From Parabacteroides sp. (lineage in GTDB: Bacteria > Bacteroidota > Bacteroidia > Bacteroidales > Tannerellaceae), in contig JAHHQS010000095.1 in NCBI GenBank assembly GCA_020026285.1, positions 1 through 15,173 on the forward strand: a DNA stretch of 15,173 nt, given 5' to 3'. The translations under genes and the position numbers were made by a program. The stretch's first letter is position 1. Every line of letters begins with the position of its first letter. Under the pieces are notes generated by a model. It saw nothing but the letters and a program-made list of their open reading frames with translations, was not told the origin of the DNA and did no database searches. Shown here in pieces: positions 8,170 through 15,173 of this stretch.

Positions 8170-9366
8170 CTATTGTTTATTTAGTTCGTAATACACTTTT
8201 ATATATCCCGCATAACGGAGTTTAGGAAAAAAGTGCTCTTTGATATAGCGATACGGTTTACCGCTTTTCAAATCCATCAGTTTACGTTCTCTACCATCTT
8301 TTATACTTATATGATCGATGATATCCAACACCTCTCTTTTATAACTTATATCAGACTTCAAAATCATCGTTCTCAATTCACTCCAATTTTCTCCTCCATT
8401 ATAAAGTTCTAACTGTTCATCTTGGATAGCTGTATTCTCTTTTAAAAAATCACAAAGACCCTGGATACGGTTAGCAGCTAGCTGCTTATTATAATCGTAT
8501 TTCCCCTCAATAGAAGCAAATCCTCCAATAAGTACTTTTACAACTTTCGAATCAGCAGCAGCATTAAGCTTATTAATAATATCTATTATTTTAGCACAAA
8601 CCTCTCTGTTATTCATGTAACCGCTATCCACTTTTGCACTGTTCCAAGGGAAATAAATCAAAAGACTATTAGCCACTTCTCCATTAGCAAGTTTTTCCTT
8701 ATCTCGGATAATATCCGATTTAGAGAAAGGTTGTACAAATTTCTCCTTCTGGGAAATTTCCTGCGCAACTGTCATCGCAGCTCTCTCTGAAATAATATCA
8801 TTTTCTCTGATATTCTCGGCTATTAAGGGCAAAGTATTATCAACGATATCCAATACCAATTCTCCTCTTTTCAAGGCCAATACCTTTCCACAACCACAAT
8901 CATCTCCACGTAACTCCAGTCTTGCATTTCGCATCCATTCCTGAGCAGGTAAAACGGCTGAATATTGTACTGTTCTTTGTTTTTCCGGGCCATAACCTTT
9001 CAATACGAGAAAATATTGTTCTTTTTGCTCTTTCAAAGCTACCTTGCGATACTCTTTCGAAGAAACGTACCTTTGATAAGCTTTGTATTCCATCCGTCCT
9101 TTTAAAAGTATTTTGGGTAACTTTGCAACACTATCTTCACCATGCTCATAAGATATAAGTACCGGAGTATATTCAACTGAGTGATTAGTACTTACTTTGA
9201 CATTTTCAATATCTATTGTCATAGTTAAGCGTACCGAATCACCATCCAATTCCATTTGGCAATCAGGTACGGATATTCGATTGTACTCTGCTTCCATAGC
9301 TCCAATATCAAAAGAGCTCCATATGATAAGCCCTAAAACAAAATATCTTTTCATATATTTTTCCAT
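8170..9366 (-). CDS. DUF3868 / OmpA-like accessory protein of the fimbrial locus
   Basis: This is a 398-residue exported protein. An N-terminal hydrophobic segment (about 7-24) ends near GAMEAEY. Residues 25-150 match the DUF3868 type found in Bacteroidales fimbrial operons: VRLTMTIDIENVKVSTNHS, YTPVLIS, then a KG..EYKAYQRY stretch. Residues 235-310 form an OmpA-like peptidoglycan-associating domain: IYFPWNSAKVDSGYMNN, IGGFASIEGKYDYNKQLAANR (split around 280-300). The tail has GGENWSELRTMI (324-335), seen with this domain combination. ATG 9366 is used; Met5 (9354) is equally acceptable for secretion. It follows the DUF3575 gene by 8 bases, suggesting co-translation. A periplasmic or outer-membrane role linking the fimbrial base to the cell wall is an inference. 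Confidence 0.75.
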   Translation of the reverse strand: MEKYMKRYFVLGLIIWSSFDIGAMEAEYNRISVPDCQMELDGDSVRLTMTIDIENVKVSTNHSVEYTPVLISYEHGEDSVAKLPKILLKGRMEYKAYQRYVSSKEYRKVALKEQKEQYFLVLKGYGPEKQRTVQYSAVLPAQEWMRNARLELRGDDCGCGKVLALKRGELVLDIVDNTLPLIAENIRENDIISERAAMTVAQEISQKEKFVQPFSKSDIIRDKEKLANGEVANSLLIYFPWNSAKVDSGYMNNREVCAKIIDIINKLNAAADSKVVKVLIGGFASIEGKYDYNKQLAANRIQGLCDFLKENTAIQDEQLELYNGGENWSELRTMILKSDISYKREVLDIIDHISIKDGRERKLMDLKSGKPYRYIKEHFFPKLRYAGYIKVYYELNKQ

Positions 9367-9374
9367 ATTACACT

Positions 9375-9953
9375 CTACTTAATTACATAAATCAAAGACA
9401 GTCCTACCTTTGTTGGTCCGACAAAATGTTTATTACCTGAATTTATTTTCTCACTACAACGGTAACAAGGATACTTGTCATATTTTGCATAAGCATATCC
9501 CAAGCCTACCGTCACCTCCAGATTCCACCGATTAGATAAAATCCACTGATACCCATAAGAAACTCCGGTTCCAGCAAGCCATCCCTGATAACGATTATTC
9601 TTAATAAAATTTGTTTTTATTCCCCAAGGAAGAGTCCCGCTCAGATTATAAAAAGCATAATGTGTATGTAAACCAATAAAATGTCCTCTATATCTCTGGC
9701 AGGTCCAGTATCTGACTTCAGGTTGCACCATCCAGTGCTTTATTTTATGATTATCAGAGAATGTCCACGGATTATAATTCCCGGATAAATCCAAAGTCCA
9801 TTTGGGACCTAATCCGAATTCCATTCCCAAGTTGATAGTAGAGGTCATGTCATACAATATGTTGGTCTTTGCAACGATATTTTGAGCATAAAGAAGGTTA
9901 CACTGCCCTAACAGGACACTAATTAAAAAAGACCATATTACTTTCTTATTCAT
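9375..9953 (-). CDS. DUF3575 outer-membrane beta-barrel protein
   Basis: This is a 192-residue protein with a cleavable signal peptide (residues 1-23, LLYA-QN) and a compact beta-rich body. It fits the DUF3575 family commonly located first in Bacteroidales fimbrial operons. Diagnostic text includes KTNILYDMTSTINLGMEF (29-46), NYNPW (59-63), PEVRYW (78-83), GHFIGLHTHYAFYN (90-103), NRYQGWLAGTGVSYGY (120-135), RWNLE (142-146) and GPTKVGLS (179-186). Alternating hydrophobic residues and terminal aromatic strands suggest a small outer-membrane barrel. LLGQC at 14-18 looks like a lipobox, but Gln before Cys is not accepted, so I favour signal peptidase I cleavage. It starts 42 bases after the AraC stop. 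The family's biochemical function is unknown. Confidence 0.8.
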   Translation of the reverse strand: MNKKVIWSFLISVLLGQCNLLYAQNIVAKTNILYDMTSTINLGMEFGLGPKWTLDLSGNYNPWTFSDNHKIKHWMVQPEVRYWTCQRYRGHFIGLHTHYAFYNLSGTLPWGIKTNFIKNNRYQGWLAGTGVSYGYQWILSNRWNLEVTVGLGYAYAKYDKYPCYRCSEKINSGNKHFVGPTKVGLSLIYVIK

Positions 9954-9995
9954 GATTATCTGAACTAATTTATTTATATATTGATATCTATCTTT

Positions 9996-10895
9996 TTATT
10001 TCCGGAAACCCAATGTGACCGATTCACGGATATTTCTGGGAGTATCTCCTACATAACGTTTACAGTAATTACAAAAATTCGCATATGTAGAAAATCCAAA
10101 TTCATCCAATATCACTTTTATAGGAATATCTCTATCCAATAGTCGCGCTTTTACGTGTTGTGCTTTTTGTTTCATCAACCATTTGCTGGGTACTTCCGAA
10201 AAACAACTGTAAAAAAGCCGTTGAAAAGTCTTCAATCCATACCCACATTTATCTGCAAGTTCCTGCACGGTTCTGGCCTCCAAATAAACTCCCATAACTT
10301 TATCTTTAAAAGTAAGCGAAGCAGCTATCGAATGATAAAAAAAATTCACTTTTTCCTCTTTGGTATAATAAGCCCGAAGAATGAGAAATAACTCCTTTTG
10401 TTTCAATTCGTGCATGTGCTGACAGCTCATACCTGAATCCAAATACTTGACTAATAATTTTAGAAAAGTATCCAATGGAACACGAATATCAAGTGATTTA
10501 AACTCATATTTAAAATCAGTGATAAACGCTCCTAATTGTGACAAAGAAAGTTTATCACACAACTGAACGGGTATTCCATAAGAAAGAATTATTAAGTCTG
10601 CACTTTCCTTGGCGAAAATTTTGAAATCAGCAGATCTTGGCAAATAAATCATTTCTCCTTTACCAACCTCGTAACCAACACATTCATTAAAATCAACTAT
10701 TAAAGCACCTTCCAACAGAAAAAAAAAATAGTTATTTTTAGCAGAAAGTTCGCACCAAGTTTTTCCCTTTTGCAATGTTAAGTGCCTGAAACCGACCTCC
10801 GGATTTCCATTATAAAAAAGACAATTCAAATGTTCATCTAAATAATTAACCCTTTTTGCTTGCCTCATTTGTTGTTTCATTATATATATCTTCAT
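9996..10895 (-). CDS. AraC-family transcriptional regulator of the fimbrial operon
   Basis: This is a 299-residue regulator if started at ATG 10895. The N-terminal half (about 28-110) has a cupin-like ligand/sensor pattern: LTLQKGKTWCEL, FFFLLEGALIVDFNE, VGKGEMIYLPRSADF. The C-terminal 95 residues are a standard AraC DNA-binding domain. The first helix-turn-helix spans 210-232 (VQELADKCGYGLKTFQRLF). The second spans 257-290 (IPIKVILDEFGFSTYANFCNY..YVGDTPRNIR). The start is uncertain: an in-frame ATG at 10934 would add 13 residues and put a C8 tract inside the coding sequence, and the frame is open to a TTG at 10949. Met24 of that longest frame (10880) is also possible. A T10 run lies inside the gene (10728-10719). 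It is immediately upstream of, and co-directional with, the fimbrial genes, so it is their likely activator. The ligand is unknown. Confidence 0.85.
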   Translation of the reverse strand: MKIYIMKQQMRQAKRVNYLDEHLNCLFYNGNPEVGFRHLTLQKGKTWCELSAKNNYFFFLLEGALIVDFNECVGYEVGKGEMIYLPRSADFKIFAKESADLIILSYGIPVQLCDKLSLSQLGAFITDFKYEFKSLDIRVPLDTFLKLLVKYLDSGMSCQHMHELKQKELFLILRAYYTKEEKVNFFYHSIAASLTFKDKVMGVYLEARTVQELADKCGYGLKTFQRLFYSCFSEVPSKWLMKQKAQHVKARLLDRDIPIKVILDEFGFSTYANFCNYCKRYVGDTPRNIRESVTLGFRK

Positions 10896-11381
10896 AAAAC
10901 TGTTTTTAGGGAGGGGGGGGATGACGACGCACATATGTCGAATAATCAATAAAATTCTACTCTATCCACAAAACACACTTTAACACCTCATCACAGACTC
11001 CTAAACAACAGAATATATCAGTAACCCAATATATCCTGCATTTTTTTGCAAAGAAACGCAACAATAAGCTACCACCTGTTACCCGAACAAGACCTTTTAT
11101 TCACTCTATAAGACACTCTAAAAAATAAAATATGCAACTCTCTATAAAACAATAATTTATATAAAAAAAGAAAAGAAGAAAAAATAGAAATCATATTTTG
11201 AATAATAATTGAAAAGAAAATAAATGAAAATTATATCGACATCAGTAAAACAAACCATTTGTCAGAAAATAAAAAAAGACACTACTTCTCTTCTCAAAAA
11301 CATCTTTTCAGATTAGCTAACATAATAACACAAAAAAAACACTGAAGTATATTGGTCATAAGGTTATCATATCATCTGAAT
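10896..11381. other. non-coding AT-rich leader/upstream region of the AraC gene
   Basis: I see no credible gene in this 486-base stretch. The minus strand carries long pyrimidine runs around 11160-11215, and there are several A or T homopolymers. The C8 tract (10920-10913 on the minus strand) lies 18 bases before ATG 10895. The promoter of the fimbrial regulon should lie here, but no exact TAnnTTTG with a correctly spaced TTTG was found. Confidence 0.5.
10913..10920 (-). repeat. C8 homopolymer tract at the 5' end of the AraC gene
   Basis: Eight consecutive C on the minus strand, followed by TCCC. If translation begins at ATG 10934, the tract covers the Ile-Pro-Pro-Leu codons and a one-base slip would frameshift the regulator. 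If it begins at ATG 10895, the tract is in the untranslated leader. A run of eight G/C is conspicuous in such AT-rich DNA. Confidence 0.8.
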
Positions 11382-11664
11382 TCATAAAAAGCTTTGTTCT
11401 GCAATGACTCCTGCACAAATTAGACTAGACTGATAACCAGTAAATATACCGATACCTCCTGTAACATTTGAATATAATGAATAAAATTCTTTCCACTATC
11501 AATGGTATGTTTTTCCCAAAACAAGTAATGATGATATTTAATCGAAGTATTGGCATTAGCATTAGCCTCAAAAGCAGAATCCTCAGTTATTATTTTCAGA
11601 TTCAGAACTTTATTTTGAAAACGTTGCCGGACGTAAAATATGAAAAATCCTCGCACAGTATTAT
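11382..11664 (-). pseudogene. degenerate C-terminal fragment, probably of a DUF4249-type lipoprotein
   Basis: No intact gene is present, but three frames give consecutive pieces of what looks like one protein C-terminus. The first piece, about 11664-11605, reads EDFSYFTSGNVFKIKF and then a stop. A second frame reads LKIITEDS...TSIKYHHYLFWEK. The third (11495-11382) reads WKEFYSLYSNVTGGIGIFTG then YQSS, and ends at TGA. SNVtGGiGIFgGY near the C-terminus is typical of DUF4249 proteins, which usually follow a SusC/TonB receptor in sigma-FecR operons. A GTG-started 90-codon frame overlapping the FecR stop covers the middle but is not itself a recognisable protein. The assignment is from memory of the motif and is moderate. 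Confidence 0.45.
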
Positions 11665-11688
11665 CTATTTCAACGTTAATCCATGCTC

Positions 11689-12567
11689 TCACCGATTTTC
11701 CCGACCTATTTTCATATCATTCTTATATAATCTCCATTCACCACCTACATTTTTGCATTCCAAATTAAAAGGCTCAAACACCAACTGAATTGCTAAATCT
11801 AAATCATCGACCGGGAATATACCGGTAAAGCGCAAACTGTCACAATATCTGTTACATAACACGGTTATTCCGTATACTTCTTGGAGTTTTTTGATCACAT
11901 CATTTAATGGTATATTTTCATATACACATTGTTTTCTTACCCATACCGGTTCTAATTCTTTTTGGATATTCAAAGATACTTTTCCGAGAACAACAGAAAT
12001 ATTCTGATTAGCTGTTAAAATCTGTCCACTGTTTAGTTTACCGTTTTCCACTTTAATCTTTCCTTGAAAACAATATGCTTTAAATTGACCGTTCTTTTGA
12101 CTAACGCTGAAACGTGTACCAAGAACGGAAACCTTATATGGATCCGCATTCACAACAAAATGGCTTCCCTTATACACATCAAAATATGCCTCTCCCTTTA
12201 ACTTCACTTCTCTGAAAAAACGGAATCCCCAACGATTATAGTGAAGTGAGGTATTCCTATTGAGACATGCAACAGAGTGATCTGGAAGTTCAACCAATAT
12301 TCCTTCTTTTTCCGCAGAAAAAACAGTCAATTGCCCCATAGAATACCATCCCAAGACAACCACTACGACACATGCACATATAGCCACTGCAGACCAAATT
12401 CTTTTCTTTTGAACTTTTCTTTTTTTCTTCTTGATAATCTGCGAAAAGGTAGAAGTCATTTCCTGACGTTCCTCATTACTCAGATGTATCTCATTGAGTG
12501 TAACATCTTCCAACAATTCTTTTAAATCTGAATTTTGCATTCTGGTTACTTGCTCTTTTTCCATCAT
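11689..12567 (-). CDS. FecR-family anti-sigma factor
   Basis: This 292-residue single-pass inner-membrane protein should hold the neighbouring ECF sigma factor inactive until an outer-membrane signal arrives. The cytoplasmic N-terminus (1-55) ends in a strongly basic stretch, KKKKRKVQKK. One membrane helix follows at about 57-76 (WSAVAICACVVVVVLGW). The periplasmic FecR domain covers about 88-195, with GILVELPDHSVACLNRNTSL, LKGEAYFDV and VLGTRFSV (148-155). A C-terminal DUF4974-like domain covers 212-282 (VYENIPLNDVIKKLQEVYGI). Its ATG overlaps the sigma stop codon (ATGA), implying translational coupling. A second ATG follows immediately. In most such loci a SusC-type receptor gene follows; here none does. 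Confidence 0.9.
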   Translation of the reverse strand: MMEKEQVTRMQNSDLKELLEDVTLNEIHLSNEERQEMTSTFSQIIKKKKRKVQKKRIWSAVAICACVVVVVLGWYSMGQLTVFSAEKEGILVELPDHSVACLNRNTSLHYNRWGFRFFREVKLKGEAYFDVYKGSHFVVNADPYKVSVLGTRFSVSQKNGQFKAYCFQGKIKVENGKLNSGQILTANQNISVVLGKVSLNIQKELEPVWVRKQCVYENIPLNDVIKKLQEVYGITVLCNRYCDSLRFTGIFPVDDLDLAIQLVFEPFNLECKNVGGEWRLYKNDMKIGRENR

Positions 12568-13139
12568 AGCCTGTCAATTATAAATAATACAAACAGAGAA
12601 ACGGCTTCTTCTATTTTATGTTTTCTCATTATTTTCAATGCTGATGAAAGAAGATTATAAATAGATTGTTTATTGATTCCAATGGTAGTTACAATTTCTT
12701 CTATATCCATATCACGAAAATAGCGCAAATAAATAATTTCTCTTTGTCTTGGACTAAGTTTATCTAACATTTTCTGAACAAAACTACTTTTTTTCGCAAT
12801 TTCAATATTATCTGAACTCTGAACCTGCTTGACTGCCAATAAAAACTCTTCTTCGCTAATTTCCTCTATAGACAGATGAGGGGCTTTTTTCAGTTGATCC
12901 AAAAGTTTGTAACGTACTGCCCGACATAAATATGCCCGTACGTTCATCAAATCATCCAAAGAGTTCCGCTTTTCATATAGAGATATAAAAACCTCTTGTA
13001 TCACATCCTTTACAACACAGCTATCCCGATTAATTTTCATTCCATAAGAATACAAAAAATCTACGTGTTCAGAAAACAATAAACTCCATTCTTGTTCATC
13101 TCCACTTTTTATTTTTCTCCAGTCTATATTTTTTTTCAT
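12564..13139 (-). CDS. RNA polymerase ECF sigma factor
   Basis: This is a 191-residue extracytoplasmic-function sigma factor started at ATG 13139 (MKKNIDWRK); the frame extends only to a TTG two codons further up. Region 2 includes VVKDVIQEVFISLYEKR (42-58) and NVRAYLCRAVRYKLLDQLKK (66-85). Region 4 includes LSPRQREIIYLRYF (128-141) and DIEEIVTTIGINKQSIYNLL (145-164), the recognition helix. The protein ends in an unusual hydrophobic tail, AVSLFVLFIIDRL. It overlaps the FecR gene by 4 bases. It belongs to the Bacteroidetes sigma-FecR class. Its regulon is not evident because the usual receptor operon is missing. Confidence 0.9.
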   Translation of the reverse strand: MKKNIDWRKIKSGDEQEWSLLFSEHVDFLYSYGMKINRDSCVVKDVIQEVFISLYEKRNSLDDLMNVRAYLCRAVRYKLLDQLKKAPHLSIEEISEEEFLLAVKQVQSSDNIEIAKKSSFVQKMLDKLSPRQREIIYLRYFRDMDIEEIVTTIGINKQSIYNLLSSALKIMRKHKIEEAVSLFVLFIIDRL

Positions 13140-13356
13140 AAACAAAACGTATTAGAATATTATATTCCAATTATTTTCAAAATAATATATTGTTATAGAA
13201 ACAACATATTACATACAGAAGTAACAGGTTAGCACATCACAATATCAAAATTTTGGTTTTAAACAAAAGAAGGCAAAGAAAGTTCTGAAAGTCGAGACGT
13301 TATTTATCCCGTATCCAATAAATCAATCTGTTCTCATTATATCCTTGATCAATATG

Positions 13357-13395
13357 AAAAATGGGAAATATGATTTTCATACACCATATCTCCCA
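13357..13395 (-). terminator. intrinsic terminator downstream of the OmpA-like pseudogene
   Basis: On the minus strand TGGGAGATATG (13395-13385) pairs with CATATTTCCCA (13372-13362), 10 of 11 pairs with one G-U-type position and a 12-base loop. TTTTT follows (13361-13357). It is 28 bases beyond the pseudogene stop and separates the HU/OmpA unit from the sigma-FecR unit, whose promoter must lie in 13140-13356. Confidence 0.65.
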
Positions 13396-13422
13396 CTCCA
13401 TATCTAATAATTATTACCTTGC

Positions 13423-14580
13423 CTATTCAACAATAACAGCCCGATTCAATTTAGGTCCCCCAAAACGATTATTCGTATCACCCTCAGCTTTTTTAATAAG
13501 ACGATTAGCGGATATACCATATTTATTAATCAGCAAATTATACACATAATCTATTCTCTTTTCACTTAATCACTGGTTTAGTTCCTTACTACCGGTATCT
13601 TTATCTGCTGAACCAATTAAAATAAATGTTTTGTTCCGGTCTGTCTTCATTGCATTTTTCACGTAGAATTTCAAATTTACTAATTCTTTTGAGTCCAAAA
13701 CCGTTTTACCTATTTCGAAGAATAAAGCTACGGGTGAAGCAACGGGCCTTAATTCTACAACCACTTCCAGATCAGCTTTTCTGGCATTTTCTAATTCTGT
13801 AATCAGATGTTGTACCTTTGAATCCAACTCTTCATTCTGAATACGAAGTTCATTTATATAATTGTTGTAACGGCTATAGTCCGCAGTTGCAACTTTACTC
13901 ACAGGAGTAAAAGTTGTTTTACCCAGTTTAAAGTTTAATCCTAATGTAACAGAACTCATACCTTCTCCCTTACATCCACCGACGACTCCATCAAAATTCT
14001 GATTAACAAACATTTGTCTCGTCCCCAGTGTTAAATCAATTCTTTTATTTAGACGGAAAGTATTTAATATACCCAGTGCAGCAGCAATTTCATCATTATG
14101 CTGATTACTACCATAGGAACGTGCCCATCCAAATCCCACAATAAGGAATAAAATTCCTTGTATCCGGCAAAAGCATTCGACCAGTTCCACATAAGGTCTG
14201 TATGTATATTTAAAATTCTGAATTTTTCCTTATAGTAATTCCGGTATTGCTTTTTGGCATACCCACTTTGAGTAGTTGTCAGGCCTTTAGCCTGAATTCC
14301 AGCATATTGTAAACGCACTCCATAAGCAGGAGTTATTCATTTACCTACCGATATGTCTAATGCGGGAGACAAACGATTTCCCAAAGTTACCTTATGGTCA
14401 TACTCTCCTTCATAAACATTAATACCCCCGGCTATATTTACAAACCAATTATCAAAAAAACGATTAGTTTCGTAAGTCTTATGATGCAAAATACCAGATT
14501 CTTGGTTATCCGTTTTTCTGTTGAGCTATACCACATACAGACAACAGACTTAAAGCTATTGAAATAATTTCTCTTTTCAT
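13423..14580 (-). pseudogene. OmpA-family outer-membrane protein, inactivated
   Basis: The parts of a roughly 385-residue OmpA-like protein are all present but the frame is broken four times. Signal MKREIISIALSLLSVCGIAQQ starts at ATG 14580. A frameshift follows at the A5 run 14517-14513. The next frame gives FFDNWFVNIAGGINVYEGEY..., then an in-frame TGA at 14339-14337 (GK-stop-ITPAYGVRLQY, probably a former Trp). A second frameshift or small deletion lies around 14152-14135, where frames join as KEFYSL / VGFGWARSYGSN. The barrel region ends with SSVTLGLNFKLG. A coiled coil follows (YNNYINELRIQNEELDSKV), then an OmpA domain: FFEIGKTVLDSKELVNL, ILIGSADKDTGSKELNQ. A second TGA (13572-13570) precedes LSEKRIDYVYNLL...GGPKLNRAVIVE and the true stop at 13425-13423. 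Sequencing error cannot be excluded for single lesions, but four make decay likely. It is 42 bases behind the HU gene. Confidence 0.85.
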
Positions 14581-14622
14581 TTATTATCCATATTAATTAA
14601 AAACATATAAAACTGCTATTCA

Positions 14623-14898
14623 TTACTCTTTATCAGTTAGCTTCATCTTGTATCCCGGAGTAAATTTCACCACTTTTCTAGCGGGAATCACCATATTCTC
14701 CCCGGTAGATGGATTCAACACATTTCGTGCTTTACGCATTTTTATAGAAAATGTACCAAATCCAACTAAAGTCACACTCTCTTCACGAAGTATAGCCTCA
14801 ACCATAGCATTCATAACAACCTCTACAATAGCAGAAGCTTCTTTTGCATTCAGGTTACCCCTCAATGCCACTTTTTTAATCAAATCATGCTTATTCAT
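14623..14898 (-). CDS. HU-family DNA-binding protein
   Basis: This is a 91-residue histone-like protein of normal family length, which bends DNA and compacts the nucleoid. It starts at ATG 14898 (MNKHDLIKKVALRGNLNAKEA). The open frame continues upstream to 15021, but that extension has no family similarity. The helical dimerisation part is 1-45. VTLVGFGTFSIKMRKARNV (42-60) is the beta-saddle, and RNVLNPSTGENMVIPARKVV carries the DNA-intercalating Asn-Pro arm (58-77). The end FTPGYKMKLTDKE is typical. It is the first gene of a unit whose second gene is the decayed OmpA-like gene. A housekeeping or local regulatory role cannot be told apart from sequence. Confidence 0.93.
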   Translation of the reverse strand: MNKHDLIKKVALRGNLNAKEASAIVEVVMNAMVEAILREESVTLVGFGTFSIKMRKARNVLNPSTGENMVIPARKVVKFTPGYKMKLTDKE

Positions 14899-15088
14899 TT
14901 TAAACAAATTAAATATTGACCATAAAAATAAAGATGATATTATAATTTGGCTGCAAATTAAAGGATATAAACAATATCCGCTATTACTTAATTCCCCCAA
15001 TTGATTCACTTTATGCGACACAATATGATAACAAGAAATTTTAATGTAGTTTTATCAACGATTAAAGTACTATGATAACTAAAAAAAC

Positions 15089-15096
15089 TATCTTTG
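15089..15096 (+). promoter_or_regulatory. possible -7 promoter element for the plus-strand gene at the right edge
   Basis: TATCTTTG matches the Bacteroides TAnnTTTG consensus exactly and lies 42 bases before the ATG at 15139. No TTTG is seen at the expected -33 distance (about 15066-15069 reads aagt). The call rests on one motif plus position in a divergent intergenic region. Confidence 0.35.
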
Positions 15097-15138
15097 TTTT
15101 CATTCAATAACCAGATATAAATAAAACACCTTATTACT

Positions 15139-15173
15139 ATGATCGTACAGGATTTAAATTTTGATCAAACAGT
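15139..15173 (+). CDS. start of an unidentified plus-strand gene, cut by the window edge
   Basis: ATG at 15139 opens a frame reading MIVQDLNFDQT to the end of the window. An in-frame TAA lies just upstream (15118-15120), so this is the first possible ATG. It is divergent from the HU gene and sits behind a TAnnTTTG motif. Eleven residues are too few to identify a product. Confidence 0.4.
   Translation, partial: MIVQDLNFDQT

Noticed and set aside
9899..9912. Lipobox-like LLGQC in the DUF3575 protein
   Set aside because: Gln immediately before Cys is not accepted by lipoprotein signal peptidase, and a normal signal peptidase I site (LLYA-QN) follows.
11026..11052. Possible promoter for the AraC gene (TTTG at 11052-11049, TATATTGG at 11033-11026, minus strand)
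   Set aside because: The -7 element has a mismatch and the spacing is 15 bases rather than about 19, so it is not supportable in such AT-rich DNA.
11468..11788. 106-codon plus-strand frame
   Set aside because: It overlaps the FecR C-terminus (DUF4974-like) and the DUF4249-like remnant on the other strand; the translation is low-complexity and unrecognised.
14899..15021. N-terminal extension of the HU protein
   Set aside because: HU proteins are about 90 residues and begin as at 14898; the extra 41 residues have no family similarity.
1..15173. CRISPR array, tRNA, rRNA or complete transposase
   Set aside because: No regular spaced repeats, cloverleaf-forming segments, rRNA-like stretches or transposase frames were seen on either strand.

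Overview
The window looks like a chromosomal segment of a gut Bacteroidales bacterium (Bacteroides or Parabacteroides type; species not determined). The evidence is AT-rich DNA, long Bacteroidetes-style lipoproteins, an ECF sigma factor/FecR pair translationally coupled by a 4-bp overlap, weak Shine-Dalgarno sites, and TAnnTTTG-type promoter motifs. Almost everything is on the minus strand, so the order of expression runs from high to low coordinates.

Region by region, in transcription order. (1) 15139-15173: first codons of a plus-strand gene leaving the window, divergent from an HU-type DNA-binding protein gene (14898-14623). (2) 14580-13423: a wrecked OmpA-family outer-membrane protein gene with two frameshifts and two in-frame TGA codons, followed by a good intrinsic terminator. 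(3) 13139-11689: ECF sigma factor overlapping a FecR-type anti-sigma factor. No TonB receptor follows. Instead a short degenerate stretch (11664-11382) reads, across three frames, like the C-terminus of a DUF4249-type lipoprotein, which suggests the usual receptor operon was deleted. (4) 11381-10896: non-coding AT-rich leader containing a C8 tract just before an AraC-type regulator. (5) 10895-530: AraC regulator, DUF3575 outer-membrane protein, DUF3868/OmpA-like protein, Mfa1-like major fimbrillin, Mfa2/FimB-like minor subunit, and two large paralogous lipoproteins with FISUMP-like (C-type-lectin-like) modules. The genes are tightly spaced and closed by an intrinsic terminator at 457-430. (6) 1-429: no gene, but a strong hairpin and an inverted-repeat pair suggesting a small mobile-element remnant.

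The core of the window is a complete type V (FimA/Mfa1-class) fimbrial operon. By family knowledge, the fimbrillin is exported as a lipoprotein, trimmed by an Arg-specific protease and polymerised by donor-strand exchange. The Mfa2-like protein anchors or terminates the shaft, the DUF3575 and DUF3868 proteins are outer-membrane accessory or assembly proteins, and the two large lipoproteins are probable tip-complex adhesins. A hairpin between the fimbrillin and the rest of the operon could set the shaft-to-minor-subunit ratio. The AraC gene carries a C8 tract at or near its start and a T10 tract inside its reading frame, so the locus may be phase variable.
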